DNA of 62,157 bases from Candidatus Cloacimonadota bacterium (GTDB lineage: Bacteria; Cloacimonadota; Cloacimonadia; Cloacimonadales; Cloacimonadaceae), in assembly GCA_030154085.1 (NCBI GenBank), contig JASKKR010000010.1, positions 1 through 62,157 of the forward strand, written 5' to 3'. The stretch's first letter is position 1. The number at the start of each line of letters is the position of its first letter. Below the pieces are notes generated by a model. That model searched no databases. It was not told where the DNA came from and saw nothing but the letters and a program-made list of their open reading frames with translations. Position numbers and translations under genes: made by a program. Positions 16,987-26,409 of this stretch are shown one piece after another.

Positions 16987-19019
16987 TTCCTATTCTCCAG
17001 TGAATCTATAAAGGTCTCAATGTTATATAAAGCCGCAACACTCCAGGCTTGAGCAGGAGCTCCTTTGGGGAAATGCGGCTTTTCTCCATCCCATACCTCG
17101 GCCACAGATGCTATATGACCTTTCATAAAGCCTTGCCTGAGCTGTTTAACATATGATCCCAATTCTTCCACTATCTCTTTATCACTCTTTTTCCCAAGAT
17201 AAAGCTTTATGTATAGTCCACAGAAAGGACCTAATAGCCAAGCCCAAACACTGCCATTATGAAAGCTAAGATCCCTTTGCATTTGAGTGCCATAATATTT
17301 TTTCCGAAAACGAGGATCTCTGGGACTGAGACTACGAACACCATAAGCTGTCAGAAGCTCGTCTTTTGCTCGCTCAAAGACCTTCATCATGATCTCAGAA
17401 GAACAGATCGGCCAAGGTAGAGATAACGCTATTATAGCATTAGGTCGTATTTCGACAATTTGTTTATCACCCTCAAGTCTATCTGCCAGATATTCCCCTG
17501 TCCAAAACTTTTCAAATGAAGAGTATACACTTGACTTTAGCGAAAGATATTCTTGGTTAGGACTATATTCGTCTGCCATGGCACTATATGCTTTGCACAT
17601 CGCCTCATATGAACATAGAGCATTATACCAAAGCGCATTGATCTCCACCGGGGCTCCCCATCGTGAGGTGACAGCCTTGCCGTCTATCCGGACATCCATC
17701 CATGTCCCGTGGGCAAATGAAGGTTTAAGGTCAATCAGCCCATCATCTCGGATTTGGAAGGGATGGTGAGGATAACTCAAGAGAGATTTTAGGATATCTT
17801 CTGTCAGATGGATCACTTCTTCCCAGTAAACTTTGTTTTCTTTAAGCTTACCAAGTTTCCAAAGTAGAATAATGTACCATAGAGTCGCATCAATGCTATC
17901 ATAATTTGCCTCCCGACCAGATTCCGCAAAAACATTGGGAATCAAGCCGTTTTGAATTTGTCGGCTATATCTTATCAAGATGCGTTCCACAGTGTCTAGT
18001 CTTTGGCTATCAGAATGTAAAAGTGCATTGAGCACTACCATAGTGTCCCTTCCCCAAGGACCATAAAATGGGTATCCAGCAATAACGTCATCTTCTAATA
18101 CAAAATCCATCAATGCCATATCAAGAATTTTTAAATATTGTTCACGGTTATAGAGAAATCCATCATCATAATCTAGGCTTTCCAAAATAGAACCATCCGA
18201 GCTCCGCAGCTTTTCGAAATCAGCTGCCAAGGGAAGAGACATATATCGATCAACAATGCGTTTTGCCATTAGATGATGATCTTCAATGGGGGAATCACTA
18301 AATATTATCTGAGTAGATTCATTGGGCGCCAGATCAAATGATATTTCAAAAAGACTTATTTGATCTCCTATCCCTGCATAGCCGCTCATCACTTCCCACG
18401 GATAATAGACATTATAATATACATAGCGATTCATATGAATCTGAGCTTTCTCAACAGAGCAGTATAATTCTATGTTATTATCCTTGCGAATAGCAGTACA
18501 ATTACTAAATTGCTCCCCAGATTTTATATCCATTTCAAACTCAGCAAAATCCAAGCTCCCAGGAAGGTTAATTTCATGATGTGGATTCATGGTATACTTT
18601 GGATGAAATTCAAAGTGCAGCTTGTGCTTGCCAAGATTTGTATAGCGAACTAACGTGCTATTGCTATGCTCATCCATCATGATTTCTTTAAGGATAAGGA
18701 TCTCATCTTGATGTGGTAAAGCTGAATATAAAAAAGCCGGATATGGTCTCAGCCACGGTTTAACTAAATGTAGAAATCCTTCCGGATAAATACAATTACT
18801 ATAATTATTGCTATCCAGATGTATAGTTTCTCCTCGCCATTCCACCTTTTCTTCAATTCCAGCCACCAAATGATTTCTATTAAACTTCGAATCACTGGCT
18901 ATTAATAGACCATGATATTTACGTTGGTTAATTAGATTCCCAGTCCCTAGCGCATAACCGCCAAGCTTGTTTGTGAGAATCCATTCATGGTGATGGGTCT
19001 CCATGAAGTAGTTTTTCAT
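16983..19019 (-). CDS. glycogen debranching enzyme (amylo-alpha-1,6-glucosidase, GH133)
   Basis: Residues 1 to about 235 match the bacterial N-terminal domain of glycogen debranching enzymes, with LGGYALGTGNLINQRKYHGL near the start. Residues about 280-670 match the GH133 (alpha/alpha)6 catalytic domain, with YPFYGPWGRDTMVVLNALL, WMDVRIDGKAVTSRWG and EINALWYNALC visible. It removes alpha-1,6 branch glucose in the cytoplasm. The ATG follows TAGGGGG. First gene of the minus-strand glycogen cluster, overlapping the GT4 gene by 4 bases. Confidence 0.92.
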   Translation of the reverse strand: MKNYFMETHHHEWILTNKLGGYALGTGNLINQRKYHGLLIASDSKFNRNHLVAGIEEKVEWRGETIHLDSNNYSNCIYPEGFLHLVKPWLRPYPAFLYSALPHQDEILILKEIMMDEHSNSTLVRYTNLGKHKLHFEFHPKYTMNPHHEINLPGSLDFAEFEMDIKSGEQFSNCTAIRKDNNIELYCSVEKAQIHMNRYVYYNVYYPWEVMSGYAGIGDQISLFEISFDLAPNESTQIIFSDSPIEDHHLMAKRIVDRYMSLPLAADFEKLRSSDGSILESLDYDDGFLYNREQYLKILDMALMDFVLEDDVIAGYPFYGPWGRDTMVVLNALLHSDSQRLDTVERILIRYSRQIQNGLIPNVFAESGREANYDSIDATLWYIILLWKLGKLKENKVYWEEVIHLTEDILKSLLSYPHHPFQIRDDGLIDLKPSFAHGTWMDVRIDGKAVTSRWGAPVEINALWYNALCSYEAMCKAYSAMADEYSPNQEYLSLKSSVYSSFEKFWTGEYLADRLEGDKQIVEIRPNAIIALSLPWPICSSEIMMKVFERAKDELLTAYGVRSLSPRDPRFRKKYYGTQMQRDLSFHNGSVWAWLLGPFCGLYIKLYLGKKSDKEIVEELGSYVKQLRQGFMKGHIASVAEVWDGEKPHFPKGAPAQAWSVAALYNIETFIDSLENRK

Positions 19020-19457
19020 CTAACCCCCTAAAGATCAAATTCAGACTATGTGTTGATTATTTTCTATACCTAGTATTCCGTCAAGTGAAAATCCATTTAC
19101 ATTTACAGGAAGGTACTTTTTGTATCATTCACAATGTTAGGAGCTATCTATACCATGCAATAAAAAAGTCAGTGAAATCTACAACCAATAGCCAAAACCA
19201 TCCTTATGTATTTCGAGTATATCCTTTGCAGTGTAATGACAGTACATAATGACTCTCAAATAAAAACCAAATCCGTAACTCAAGAAACTCAAGCATAGCT
19301 TCAGCTGTAGCAAAAAATCACAATTTGAGACGCAATCACCCTAAAATTTTTAATGTCATAATACGCTAAGTCTATTTTACCCAAGCTATCAAATAATCCT
19401 TGCCAAATTAAAGCTAGATGAGCAGATGACTTCAAATGTATTTTTGTGGAGTATCAG
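19020..19457. other. divergent intergenic region between debranching enzyme and radA
   Basis: About 440 bases between two divergent genes, so it must carry both promoters. I could not fix either one: no TTGACA/TATAAT pair with normal spacing stands out. It contains no copy of the hairpin repeat, no convincing open frame and no strong inverted repeat. Confidence 0.5.
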
Positions 19458-20792
19458 ATGCCAAATAGCTTTGTGTGTACTGACTGTGGTTTTGAATCTA
19501 GCAAATGGGTAGGCAAGTGCCCCAATTGCGGAAGTTGGAGTACAATGAAAGAGAGTAGCCGCATTCTAGGAAAGGCTGTTAACAAGATAACAGGACAGAC
19601 GATGGCAAGACCTCAAAAGATTGTAAAAATCAGCAGTGGTGAGGTAAAACGAATCCCAACTGGTAATAATGAACTTGATCTTGTATTAGGAGGTGGGATA
19701 GTGCCAGGAATGCTGATTCTCATCGGCGGTGAACCAGGAATCGGCAAATCTACGCTTATGCTACAATTGGCTCAATGGCTTGGCAAAGCAGAAAAAAAAG
19801 TCTTGTACTGTTCCGGAGAAGAAAGTGCAAATCAGATCCATCTTCGTAGTAAAAGACTTAAAGTTGATAGCGAAAATATACTTCTACTTTGTACAAATGA
19901 CACTGAACATATTATTACTGCCATTGATGAAGAAAAGCCTGATCTTGCGATTGTTGATAGCATCCAATCAGTTGGTCTTAGCTCGATTGATTCCATTCCC
20001 GGGAGTATTACACAACTAAGAGAAAGTACTAACAGGCTTTTAAGATGTAGCAAAAGTTCTGGAATACCAATCTTTATGGTCGGGCATGTGACTAAGGAAG
20101 GTTATGTGGCTGGTCCTAAGATATTGGAGCATATGGTAGACACTGTACTTTACTTTGAAGGTGAAATGCGAAATCAATTTAAGATTCTCAGAGCAGTAAA
20201 AAATCGCTTTGGCTCTACCAATGAAATCGGTCTCTTTGAAATGACCAATCTTGGGCTGATCCCAGCTGAGAATCCTTCATCTGTATTTCTAAGCAACGAT
20301 ATATCACAAATCGGCGCTTCTATAGGCTGTATCGTAGAAGGTACTCGCAGTTTCATTGTAGAAGTACAAGCTCTTGCCACTGGCTCAAATTATGGGACTC
20401 CTCAACGTGTAGTTGTGGGTTTGGAGCAAAAAAAACTGGCAATCCTTTTAGCGATTTTAGAAAAGAACCTTTCTCTGTATTTGAGAAGCAATGATGTTTT
20501 TATAAACCTTGCGGGAGGAATCAGATCCGCTGATCCTTCTTTGGATTTGGCAATCTTAGCCGCTATCATCAGCAGTCTGAAAGACCGTCCTCTACCAGAG
20601 AACTCAGTTTTTATCGGCGAAGTAGGCTTAAATGGAGAGATTCGACCTGTATCTCAACTTGAGATCCGAATATCAGAAGCTACCAAACTTGGATACTCGA
20701 CCATCTTTGTCTCGGCGTATGCTAAGATCAAAAAGAATGATAAGGTGCACAAGTTAAAAGATATTCGAGAGCTGTATCGCGTTCTATCCTAA
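19458..20792 (+). CDS. radA: DNA repair protein RadA
   Basis: RecA-related ATPase that helps process recombination intermediates. N-terminal C4 zinc finger with C7, C10, C21 and C24; Walker A GGEPGIGKST at 90-99; the RadA-specific KNRFG motif at 248-252; C-terminal Lon-protease-like domain (about 300-444) with the segment GGIRSADPSLDLAI. The ATG at 19458 has GGAG seven bases upstream and gives the usual 444 residues; an in-frame GTG at 19446 would swallow the ribosome site. Its 3' end overlaps that of convergent pyrD by 4 bases. Confidence 0.97.
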   Translation: MPNSFVCTDCGFESSKWVGKCPNCGSWSTMKESSRILGKAVNKITGQTMARPQKIVKISSGEVKRIPTGNNELDLVLGGGIVPGMLILIGGEPGIGKSTLMLQLAQWLGKAEKKVLYCSGEESANQIHLRSKRLKVDSENILLLCTNDTEHIITAIDEEKPDLAIVDSIQSVGLSSIDSIPGSITQLRESTNRLLRCSKSSGIPIFMVGHVTKEGYVAGPKILEHMVDTVLYFEGEMRNQFKILRAVKNRFGSTNEIGLFEMTNLGLIPAENPSSVFLSNDISQIGASIGCIVEGTRSFIVEVQALATGSNYGTPQRVVVGLEQKKLAILLAILEKNLSLYLRSNDVFINLAGGIRSADPSLDLAILAAIISSLKDRPLPENSVFIGEVGLNGEIRPVSQLEIRISEATKLGYSTIFVSAYAKIKKNDKVHKLKDIRELYRVLS

Positions 20793-21739
20793 AAACTTAC
20801 TTTCCCAATAAGATCTGTGATTTTTAGATCATTTTCGAGCAGATATTCACCAAGCCCCATGATCAGTTCTGGCGCTGCCAGGGGGTTAACAAAGTTTGCT
20901 GTACCAATAGCAATTGCCGATGCTCCTGCCCAGATAAATTCTAAAGCATCCTTCCAATTATAAATCCCGCCCATCGCTAAGATAGGAATATTCACTGCTT
21001 GAGCTGCTTTATAAGTTAGCGCTAGAGCTATGGGTTTGATCCCAATTCCTGTGTACCCAGCAACCCCCTTTTTTATATGTGATTTGCCATTACGATAATT
21101 TATTGCCATTCCCCATACGCTATTGATCATAGCCAAAGAACTTGCTCCTCCTGATTCAGCCGCTTTGGCAATTTGAGCTATATCTGTGACATTGGGACTT
21201 AGTTTTACACACAATTCCCGAGATGTCATTGGCGAAATTTTGGTCAATAAATCAAAGACCACATCCGGACATACTCCAAATGCGATGCCTTCGTTTTCAA
21301 CATTTGGGCAGGAGATATTGATTTCATAACCACTGATTCCGGGACAGGTTTCGAGTCTGGAAAGTATATATTCAAATTCACTGATGCTAGAACCGGAAAT
21401 ACTTACAATCAAAGGCAAACGTAATCTTTCTCTATAAAGTGGGAGTTTTTCAGCAATAAAATTATCCAAACCTGGGTTTTGAAGCCCAATAGAATTAATC
21501 AGACCAGCCTCTGTCTCATATAGCCGTGGGGGCGGATTCCCATGTTTAGGATACCGTGTAATAGTCTTACATACAAAAGCACCCAAACAAGACTCATCAA
21601 AAAATTCTAGATTTTCTAGATCAAACGTCCCAGAAGCAACACTTAAAGGAGTCTTGAGCTCTAGCTTGCCGAGCTTTGTCGTTAATAGATCAATTGCATT
21701 GGGAGACCTTCTCCAAATCTCGTTTAAAATAGCTCCCAT
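20789..21739 (-). CDS. pyrD: dihydroorotate dehydrogenase, class 1B catalytic subunit
   Basis: Oxidises dihydroorotate to orotate in pyrimidine synthesis, using FMN here and passing electrons through PyrK to NAD+. The class 1 catalytic cysteine is C144 in EINISCPNVENEG; NSIGLQNPG at 82-90 and the FMN-phosphate region near AGASAIAIGTANF are typical. The ATG has a strong GGAGGTGAG ribosome site inside the end of pyrK, giving about 20 extra N-terminal residues over most homologues. Last gene of the pyr operon; it overlaps pyrK by 16 bases. Confidence 0.96.
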   Translation of the reverse strand: MGAILNEIWRRSPNAIDLLTTKLGKLELKTPLSVASGTFDLENLEFFDESCLGAFVCKTITRYPKHGNPPPRLYETEAGLINSIGLQNPGLDNFIAEKLPLYRERLRLPLIVSISGSSISEFEYILSRLETCPGISGYEINISCPNVENEGIAFGVCPDVVFDLLTKISPMTSRELCVKLSPNVTDIAQIAKAAESGGASSLAMINSVWGMAINYRNGKSHIKKGVAGYTGIGIKPIALALTYKAAQAVNIPILAMGGIYNWKDALEFIWAGASAIAIGTANFVNPLAAPELIMGLGEYLLENDLKITDLIGKVSF

Positions 21740-22509
21740 CTCACCTCCTCAGCGTTGAAAACAGGACCTTCTTTGCATACTCGAAGATAATCCCATTTGT
21801 CCTTGGAACCTATAGGAACAGCACAACCATGGCAAACTCCGATACCGCAAGCCATATAAGATTCGAGTGAGCAATAATGTTCGATACCCATCTGGGAAAT
21901 TATTTCATTTGCTGCCATAAGCATGGGTATAGGACCACAACTATAGACAATGTCAATCTCATTCTTCCGAATATTCTCGGCAACCCCATCGCATACTTTA
22001 CCTTTGTGACCAATGGAACCATCTTCAGTCCAGATCTCATCACATGGAAATACATCGCCCTGACGTGCACCTCCATGCATCCAGTATACTTGATTATGAT
22101 TGATTAGCTCTTTTTGTAGATACCACATAGGCGGATATCCGATTCCGCCACTAAGTAAGAGAATACGCTTGCCTCTATAGATAGGAAATCCATTCCCCGC
22201 AGGACCAATTAGCTCCAACATATCTCCACTTCGTAGCTTGGAGAGAGCAGTCGTCCCCTCTCCCACTTTTTTTATCATAAATCCGATTCTGCCTCCTTGA
22301 ATGTCGTAGATGCTAATAGGTTTAAACAGTTTTGGTATTTTTTGTACATTGCTAGCATTTTTGAGACTGGCAAGGGCACGGATCTCATAGAATTGACCAG
22401 GTCTTCCTATTGAACCTAAAACCTCATCCCATATCCATAAGATGAAATAATCATCGGAAAGTTCTTCCCGATATTGTATGGCGCGTTGACAATATTGGGG
22501 ATTGTTCAT
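21724..22509 (-). CDS. pyrK: dihydroorotate dehydrogenase electron transfer subunit PyrK
   Basis: FAD and [2Fe-2S] subunit that links PyrD to NAD+. The ferredoxin-reductase-like FAD/NAD fold is followed by the cluster motif C221, C226, C229 and C245 (ACGIGVCHGCAVPIG). LSGGIGYPPM at 119-128 is the nucleotide-binding loop. It starts on the base next to the pyrC stop with no clear ribosome site, so translation is probably coupled. Length 261 is normal. Confidence 0.96.
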   Translation of the reverse strand: MNNPQYCQRAIQYREELSDDYFILWIWDEVLGSIGRPGQFYEIRALASLKNASNVQKIPKLFKPISIYDIQGGRIGFMIKKVGEGTTALSKLRSGDMLELIGPAGNGFPIYRGKRILLLSGGIGYPPMWYLQKELINHNQVYWMHGGARQGDVFPCDEIWTEDGSIGHKGKVCDGVAENIRKNEIDIVYSCGPIPMLMAANEIISQMGIEHYCSLESYMACGIGVCHGCAVPIGSKDKWDYLRVCKEGPVFNAEEVRWELF

Positions 22510-23781
22510 TTATTTATCCTGATAGGTTATCATTCCGCTCTTGATTGTGTATTTTACTCTAGAGCTCATGGTTTGATCCAGCCATGGGGTATTTTTGCTT
22601 TTGGATACTATGTTTTCCTTTGTAAATGTAGAACTTTCATCTAGATTGATAATGGTAAGATCAGCTTTTGCCCCAACCTTAATACTGCCTCCTGGAAGAC
22701 CTAAGATAGAGGCAGGTTTTTGAGTTAGATTGTCTACAAGAGTAGATAAACTAATGATCCCAGGTTTGACTAATTTATCATAGAGTACTGGAAATGCTGT
22801 TTCAAAACCAATAATCCCAAAAGGAGCTTGATCAAATTCTCGTTCTTTCTCGAAATCCGCATGCGGTGCATGATCTGTAGCAATGCAATCGATTAGTCCA
22901 TCTCTTAGTGCTTCTACACAAGCTTGACGGTCCTTTTCGCTTCTTAGCGGTGGCTTCATTTTGGTATTGGTATCAAAAGTAAGGCAGGCATCTTCGTTCA
23001 GCACAAGGTGATGCGGTGTCACTTCACAGGTCACAGGTAAGCCACGATCTTTAGCATGCCGCACCAGATCCAACGACCTAGCGGTAGATATATGGGCAAT
23101 ATGTAGTCTAGCACCTGCACTTTCTGCGAGCATAATATCACGAGCTATAATCACTTCTTCAGCCAAACCAGGAATGCCTGAAAGACCCAACTGAGTAGCA
23201 ACTTTTCCCCCAGTGATCTGCCCTCTACCGGCTAAATCATAGTCTTCAGGATGAACTATCACGGGGATATCAAAATTTGACGCATAACGCAAGCATGAAA
23301 GCATCAAGCGAGCATTCTGTACACATTTACCATCATCACTAACTGCTACTATTCCACCAGACTTCATGGTCGCCATCTCACTGATTTCTTCGCCTTTGCT
23401 CTGCTTAGTCAGTGCACCGATTACATATACTCTTGCAAAGCCATGCTCTTTTGCTCGCAGCTGAATATATTCTACCGAAGCAATATTGTCTGTCACTGGA
23501 ACTGTATTGGGCATAGCACAGATAGAGGTGAAACCGCCTTTAGCCGCGCTTTTCATTCCTGTCGGAATATCTTCTTTATATGTATGACCAGGATCTCTAA
23601 GATGACAATGGATATCGATAAATCCAGGAAATACTACTGAACCCTTGGCATCAATGATTTTATCAGCTTTAACATCAATGAAATCCGCTATCTTGCTAAT
23701 TCTTTTCCTGTCAATAAGCAAATCTTTCTTGGTAAGATTGCCGTCCAAATACACTTGAGCGTTTTTTATAATAGTCTTCAT
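22510..23781 (-). CDS. pyrC: dihydroorotase
   Basis: Closes carbamoyl-aspartate to dihydroorotate. The metal motif H58-x-H60 lies in GFIDIHCHLRDPG, and DHAPHADFEKEREFDQAPFG is the class I signature. At 423 residues it belongs to the long, class I type found in Gram-positives and Bacteroidota-like groups. AAGGAG lies eight bases before the ATG. Eleven bases follow pyrB. Confidence 0.96.
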   Translation of the reverse strand: MKTIIKNAQVYLDGNLTKKDLLIDRKRISKIADFIDVKADKIIDAKGSVVFPGFIDIHCHLRDPGHTYKEDIPTGMKSAAKGGFTSICAMPNTVPVTDNIASVEYIQLRAKEHGFARVYVIGALTKQSKGEEISEMATMKSGGIVAVSDDGKCVQNARLMLSCLRYASNFDIPVIVHPEDYDLAGRGQITGGKVATQLGLSGIPGLAEEVIIARDIMLAESAGARLHIAHISTARSLDLVRHAKDRGLPVTCEVTPHHLVLNEDACLTFDTNTKMKPPLRSEKDRQACVEALRDGLIDCIATDHAPHADFEKEREFDQAPFGIIGFETAFPVLYDKLVKPGIISLSTLVDNLTQKPASILGLPGGSIKVGAKADLTIINLDESSTFTKENIVSKSKNTPWLDQTMSSRVKYTIKSGMITYQDK

Positions 23782-23792
23782 TATATGCTCCT

Positions 23793-24725
23793 TTATGCCT
23801 TTCCACCTAAAATAAGAAACATGAGAGCCATGCGAATAGCGACTCCATTTGCAACTTGTTCAACGATTATGCTATGTTTGCTATCTGCAATTTCTGGAAG
23901 GATTTCGACACCTCGGTTCATCGGTCCCGGATGCATAATAAGAGCACTAGGCTTGGCATATTTAAGGGTTTCATTGGATAGTACATAGTGTTTGCTATAT
24001 TCTTCTAAGCTTGGGAAAAGACCTTCGCTCATACGTTCTAGCTGCATACGCAGTCCCATCACTACATCAGCATTATCCAGAGCTTTTCCGAGATCATATT
24101 CAACCTTGCAACCATATACGCTTTCCATATTACCTGGCATTAAGGTCTTTGGTCCGCATACAGTTACTTTAGCACCGAGCTTGGACATCCCGATAAGATT
24201 GGATCGTACTACACGGCTGTGTAAAATATCACCCACGATTGTGATCTTAAGGTCTTTCAGATCACCCTTCTTTTCCCAAATGGAATATATATCTAGAAGC
24301 GCTTGAGTAGGATGAGCGTGACGCCCGTCGCCACCATTGATTACTGGTTTACCAGAATATTTGTGAACCATCTGGGGACTTCCAGGAGAGCTGTGGCGTA
24401 TGCAATACAAATCGATGCCCATTGCGTTGAGAGTATAGACGGTATCTTGCAAGCTCTCCCCTTTTTGTAAAGCAGAAACACTTGCCTGAAAGCTTACCAC
24501 ATCAGCAGATAGACGATTCGCTGCAAGTTCAAAACTCATACGAGTTCGGGTACTATTTTCTACAAACAATGTGCAAACAGTTTTGCCACGAAGGGTGGGA
24601 ATCTTTTTGTATTCACGAAGGTTGATTTCTTTCATCCCTTTTGCTGCTTCAAGAATGTAGAGAATTTCTTCACGTGAATAGTCATCCAAGTCGAAGACAT
24701 TGCGTCCTAAAAATTGAGGATTCAT
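23793..24725 (-). CDS. pyrB: aspartate carbamoyltransferase catalytic chain
   Basis: Condenses carbamoyl phosphate and aspartate, the first committed pyrimidine step. The carbamoyl-phosphate loop STRTR is at 58-62, and HPGPMNRGVE near residue 265 binds aspartate. At 310 residues it is the catalytic chain alone; no regulatory pyrI gene follows, so allosteric control of the E. coli type is unlikely. AAAGGAG precedes the ATG. First gene of pyrB-pyrC-pyrK-pyrD; no PyrR-type attenuator hairpin was seen in its leader. Confidence 0.96.
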   Translation of the reverse strand: MNPQFLGRNVFDLDDYSREEILYILEAAKGMKEINLREYKKIPTLRGKTVCTLFVENSTRTRMSFELAANRLSADVVSFQASVSALQKGESLQDTVYTLNAMGIDLYCIRHSSPGSPQMVHKYSGKPVINGGDGRHAHPTQALLDIYSIWEKKGDLKDLKITIVGDILHSRVVRSNLIGMSKLGAKVTVCGPKTLMPGNMESVYGCKVEYDLGKALDNADVVMGLRMQLERMSEGLFPSLEEYSKHYVLSNETLKYAKPSALIMHPGPMNRGVEILPEIADSKHSIIVEQVANGVAIRMALMFLILGGKA

Positions 24726-25256
24726 AATTATTCTCCTTTCAAGCTCACTGGCATTGATTAAAGGTTTATTTTGTACTATAATAAAATCCCTTACTTAATA
24801 GTCAAGCTTAAAAACACATCCAACTCAACCAAAAATCCCTATATGTACTATCTACATCGTTTTAAGAATATAGATTTTTTACTTTCTATCGTTATTAAAT
24901 TAATTAATTGCATACCTTGTTAAGCATCTCAGCTGCCATGATCTATTCCAATATGAACTTCACAAAGCTGTAACTCCTTATTTTCTCGTTTCTTGCCCTT
25001 TATCCAAATGGGCGTGAAATGAGGGAGGCATCCAGTGTGTTAGTTCCCAATAAGTTAGATAATTGATAGGAATGTGCTTATCTCCGCAACTTATATATTT
25101 AATTCTCGAGGTTGCATTAAAAGGCATAATTTCTTCATTACAATATTCTTTTGCTTTATTCTAAGCGTTACTACGCATAGATCAGGAAAAAATGGCTTGA
25201 CTTTTATCATAAGGAAATAATCCTTGTTAAAGAAGATTATTAACAGGAGTACACAT
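24726..25256. other. divergent intergenic region with hairpin repeat copy 2
   Basis: About 530 bases between the divergent pyrB and TPR lipoprotein genes. It contains repeat copy 2 in plus orientation. TTGACT at 25197-25202 could be a -35 box for the lipoprotein gene, but no matching -10 box stands out. The remainder is AT-rich without recognisable genes. Confidence 0.5.
24956..25038 (+). repeat. intergenic hairpin repeat, copy 2
   Basis: The block has CTTCACAA, then AGCTGTAACTCCTTATTTTC, then a hairpin. CTCGTTTC at 24985-24992 pairs with GAAATGAG at 25016-25023, and GCCC at 24995-24998 pairs with GGGC at 25010-25013. It ends GGAGGCATCCAGTG. The right arm differs from the other copies (GAAATGAG against GAAACGGG), yet pairing is kept by G-T wobble and new A-T pairing, which argues that the structure is what is conserved. 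Confidence 0.9.
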
Positions 25257-26354
25257 ATGAGAAAACTCGTTATCTTGCTAGTAGCAATTGCTTTAGGATT
25301 GGGAGCCTGCAGTGCCTTCAGACCTAGGCAGCGGCTCAGCCCTCAAGCAAATGTAAATGCCCAGACGGCTAATGTTTATTATGCTCAGCAAAATGTAGAC
25401 AAAGCAGAAGAATTTTATCGTTTAGTTTTGGAAGAACATCCAGATCATGCATTGTCACTACGTCGTATGGCTGACATATATCTTTATAAAGCTCAACAGA
25501 TGCCAGACCGTTCTGTAGAATTTAATACTGAAGCTTTCAATTTCTATAGCAGGGCTTTGGAAGTATATAATACTTTTGAAGATCTTACGGACGAAGAAAG
25601 GATGGATATTAGGGACATGACGCGCCGTCGTGAAGGAGCATGGACTCGTATCTATCGTGCTGGAGATGCAGCTTTGGAAGCGGGAAATACTCAAGAAGCT
25701 CTCAGAATCTTCGAGCTCGCCCATGAACTACAACCTTCTAGATTTGAACCAATGATCCGCCTTAAAGATATCTACCAAAAAGAGCTACAAGATAATGAAA
25801 AAGCCGAACAAATCTTACTCGCTCTTTTGGAACAAGAACCTGATAACTTAGACTATATCTTGGAGACCGGAGCATTTTACTTCAATCAAGAGAATTATGA
25901 AGAGGCAGCAAAGTATTTTGCTAAAGCCCGTGAACTTGCACCCGCAAATTTAGACAATTTGCTAAATCTTTCGTATGTGTACTATGAGATAGAAGATTAT
26001 GAAAAAGCTCTGGAAGTGACTCAACAAGCTCTTGCCCTTGATCCAGGAAATATCGATATCTTGGAAAATGCAAAAGATATCGCCATTATGTTAGGGGACA
26101 ATGAGCTCACCGTGAGCTATCTAAAGCACTTAATTGAACAACGTAGTTCTGAAGACGATTTTGTCGAGATTTCAAGGATCCTTTATGAGATGGGAGACTA
26201 TGAGACTTTGATCACCTATGCTCAGAAATGGTATCAATGGGACAACACCAGTCAAGATGCTGTCCAATTTATCATCCTTGCTGCGACAGAAACGGATAAT
26301 GAAGCTCTTCGGAATACTTATTCCAAGATTCTTCAATCTATGCGAAATAAATAA
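25257..26354 (+). CDS. TPR-repeat lipoprotein
   Basis: A 365-residue exported protein. The start MRKLVILLVAIALGLGAC carries a lipoprotein signal with lipobox LGAC. The mature part is almost wholly TPR-type helical repeats, for example NVYYAQQNVDKAEEFYRLVL and NYEEAAKYFAKARELAP, suggesting a periplasmic or outer-membrane scaffold. ATG 25257 is chosen because AGGAG lies seven bases upstream and it starts directly at the signal peptide; an upstream TTG at 25224 would bury the signal. A strong terminator follows 20 bases after the stop. Specific partner unknown. Confidence 0.85.
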   Translation: MRKLVILLVAIALGLGACSAFRPRQRLSPQANVNAQTANVYYAQQNVDKAEEFYRLVLEEHPDHALSLRRMADIYLYKAQQMPDRSVEFNTEAFNFYSRALEVYNTFEDLTDEERMDIRDMTRRREGAWTRIYRAGDAALEAGNTQEALRIFELAHELQPSRFEPMIRLKDIYQKELQDNEKAEQILLALLEQEPDNLDYILETGAFYFNQENYEEAAKYFAKARELAPANLDNLLNLSYVYYEIEDYEKALEVTQQALALDPGNIDILENAKDIAIMLGDNELTVSYLKHLIEQRSSEDDFVEISRILYEMGDYETLITYAQKWYQWDNTSQDAVQFIILAATETDNEALRNTYSKILQSMRNK

Positions 26355-26373
26355 TTATCTCACATAATCAATC

Positions 26374-26401
26374 GGGGTGGATCACTTCCACCCCATTTTT
26401 T
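26374..26401 (+). terminator. rho-independent terminator after the TPR lipoprotein gene
   Basis: An eight-base perfect stem GGGGTGGA / TCCACCCC (26374-26381 with 26387-26394), a five-base loop, then ATTTTTT. It lies directly before the DMT permease gene, which therefore needs its own promoter or depends on read-through. Confidence 0.92.
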
Positions 26402-26409
26402 GTCTATAG

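Noticed and set aside
19446-20792. GTG start at 19446 for radA
   Set aside because: It would include the GGAG site that serves ATG 19458, and the family begins right before the zinc finger.
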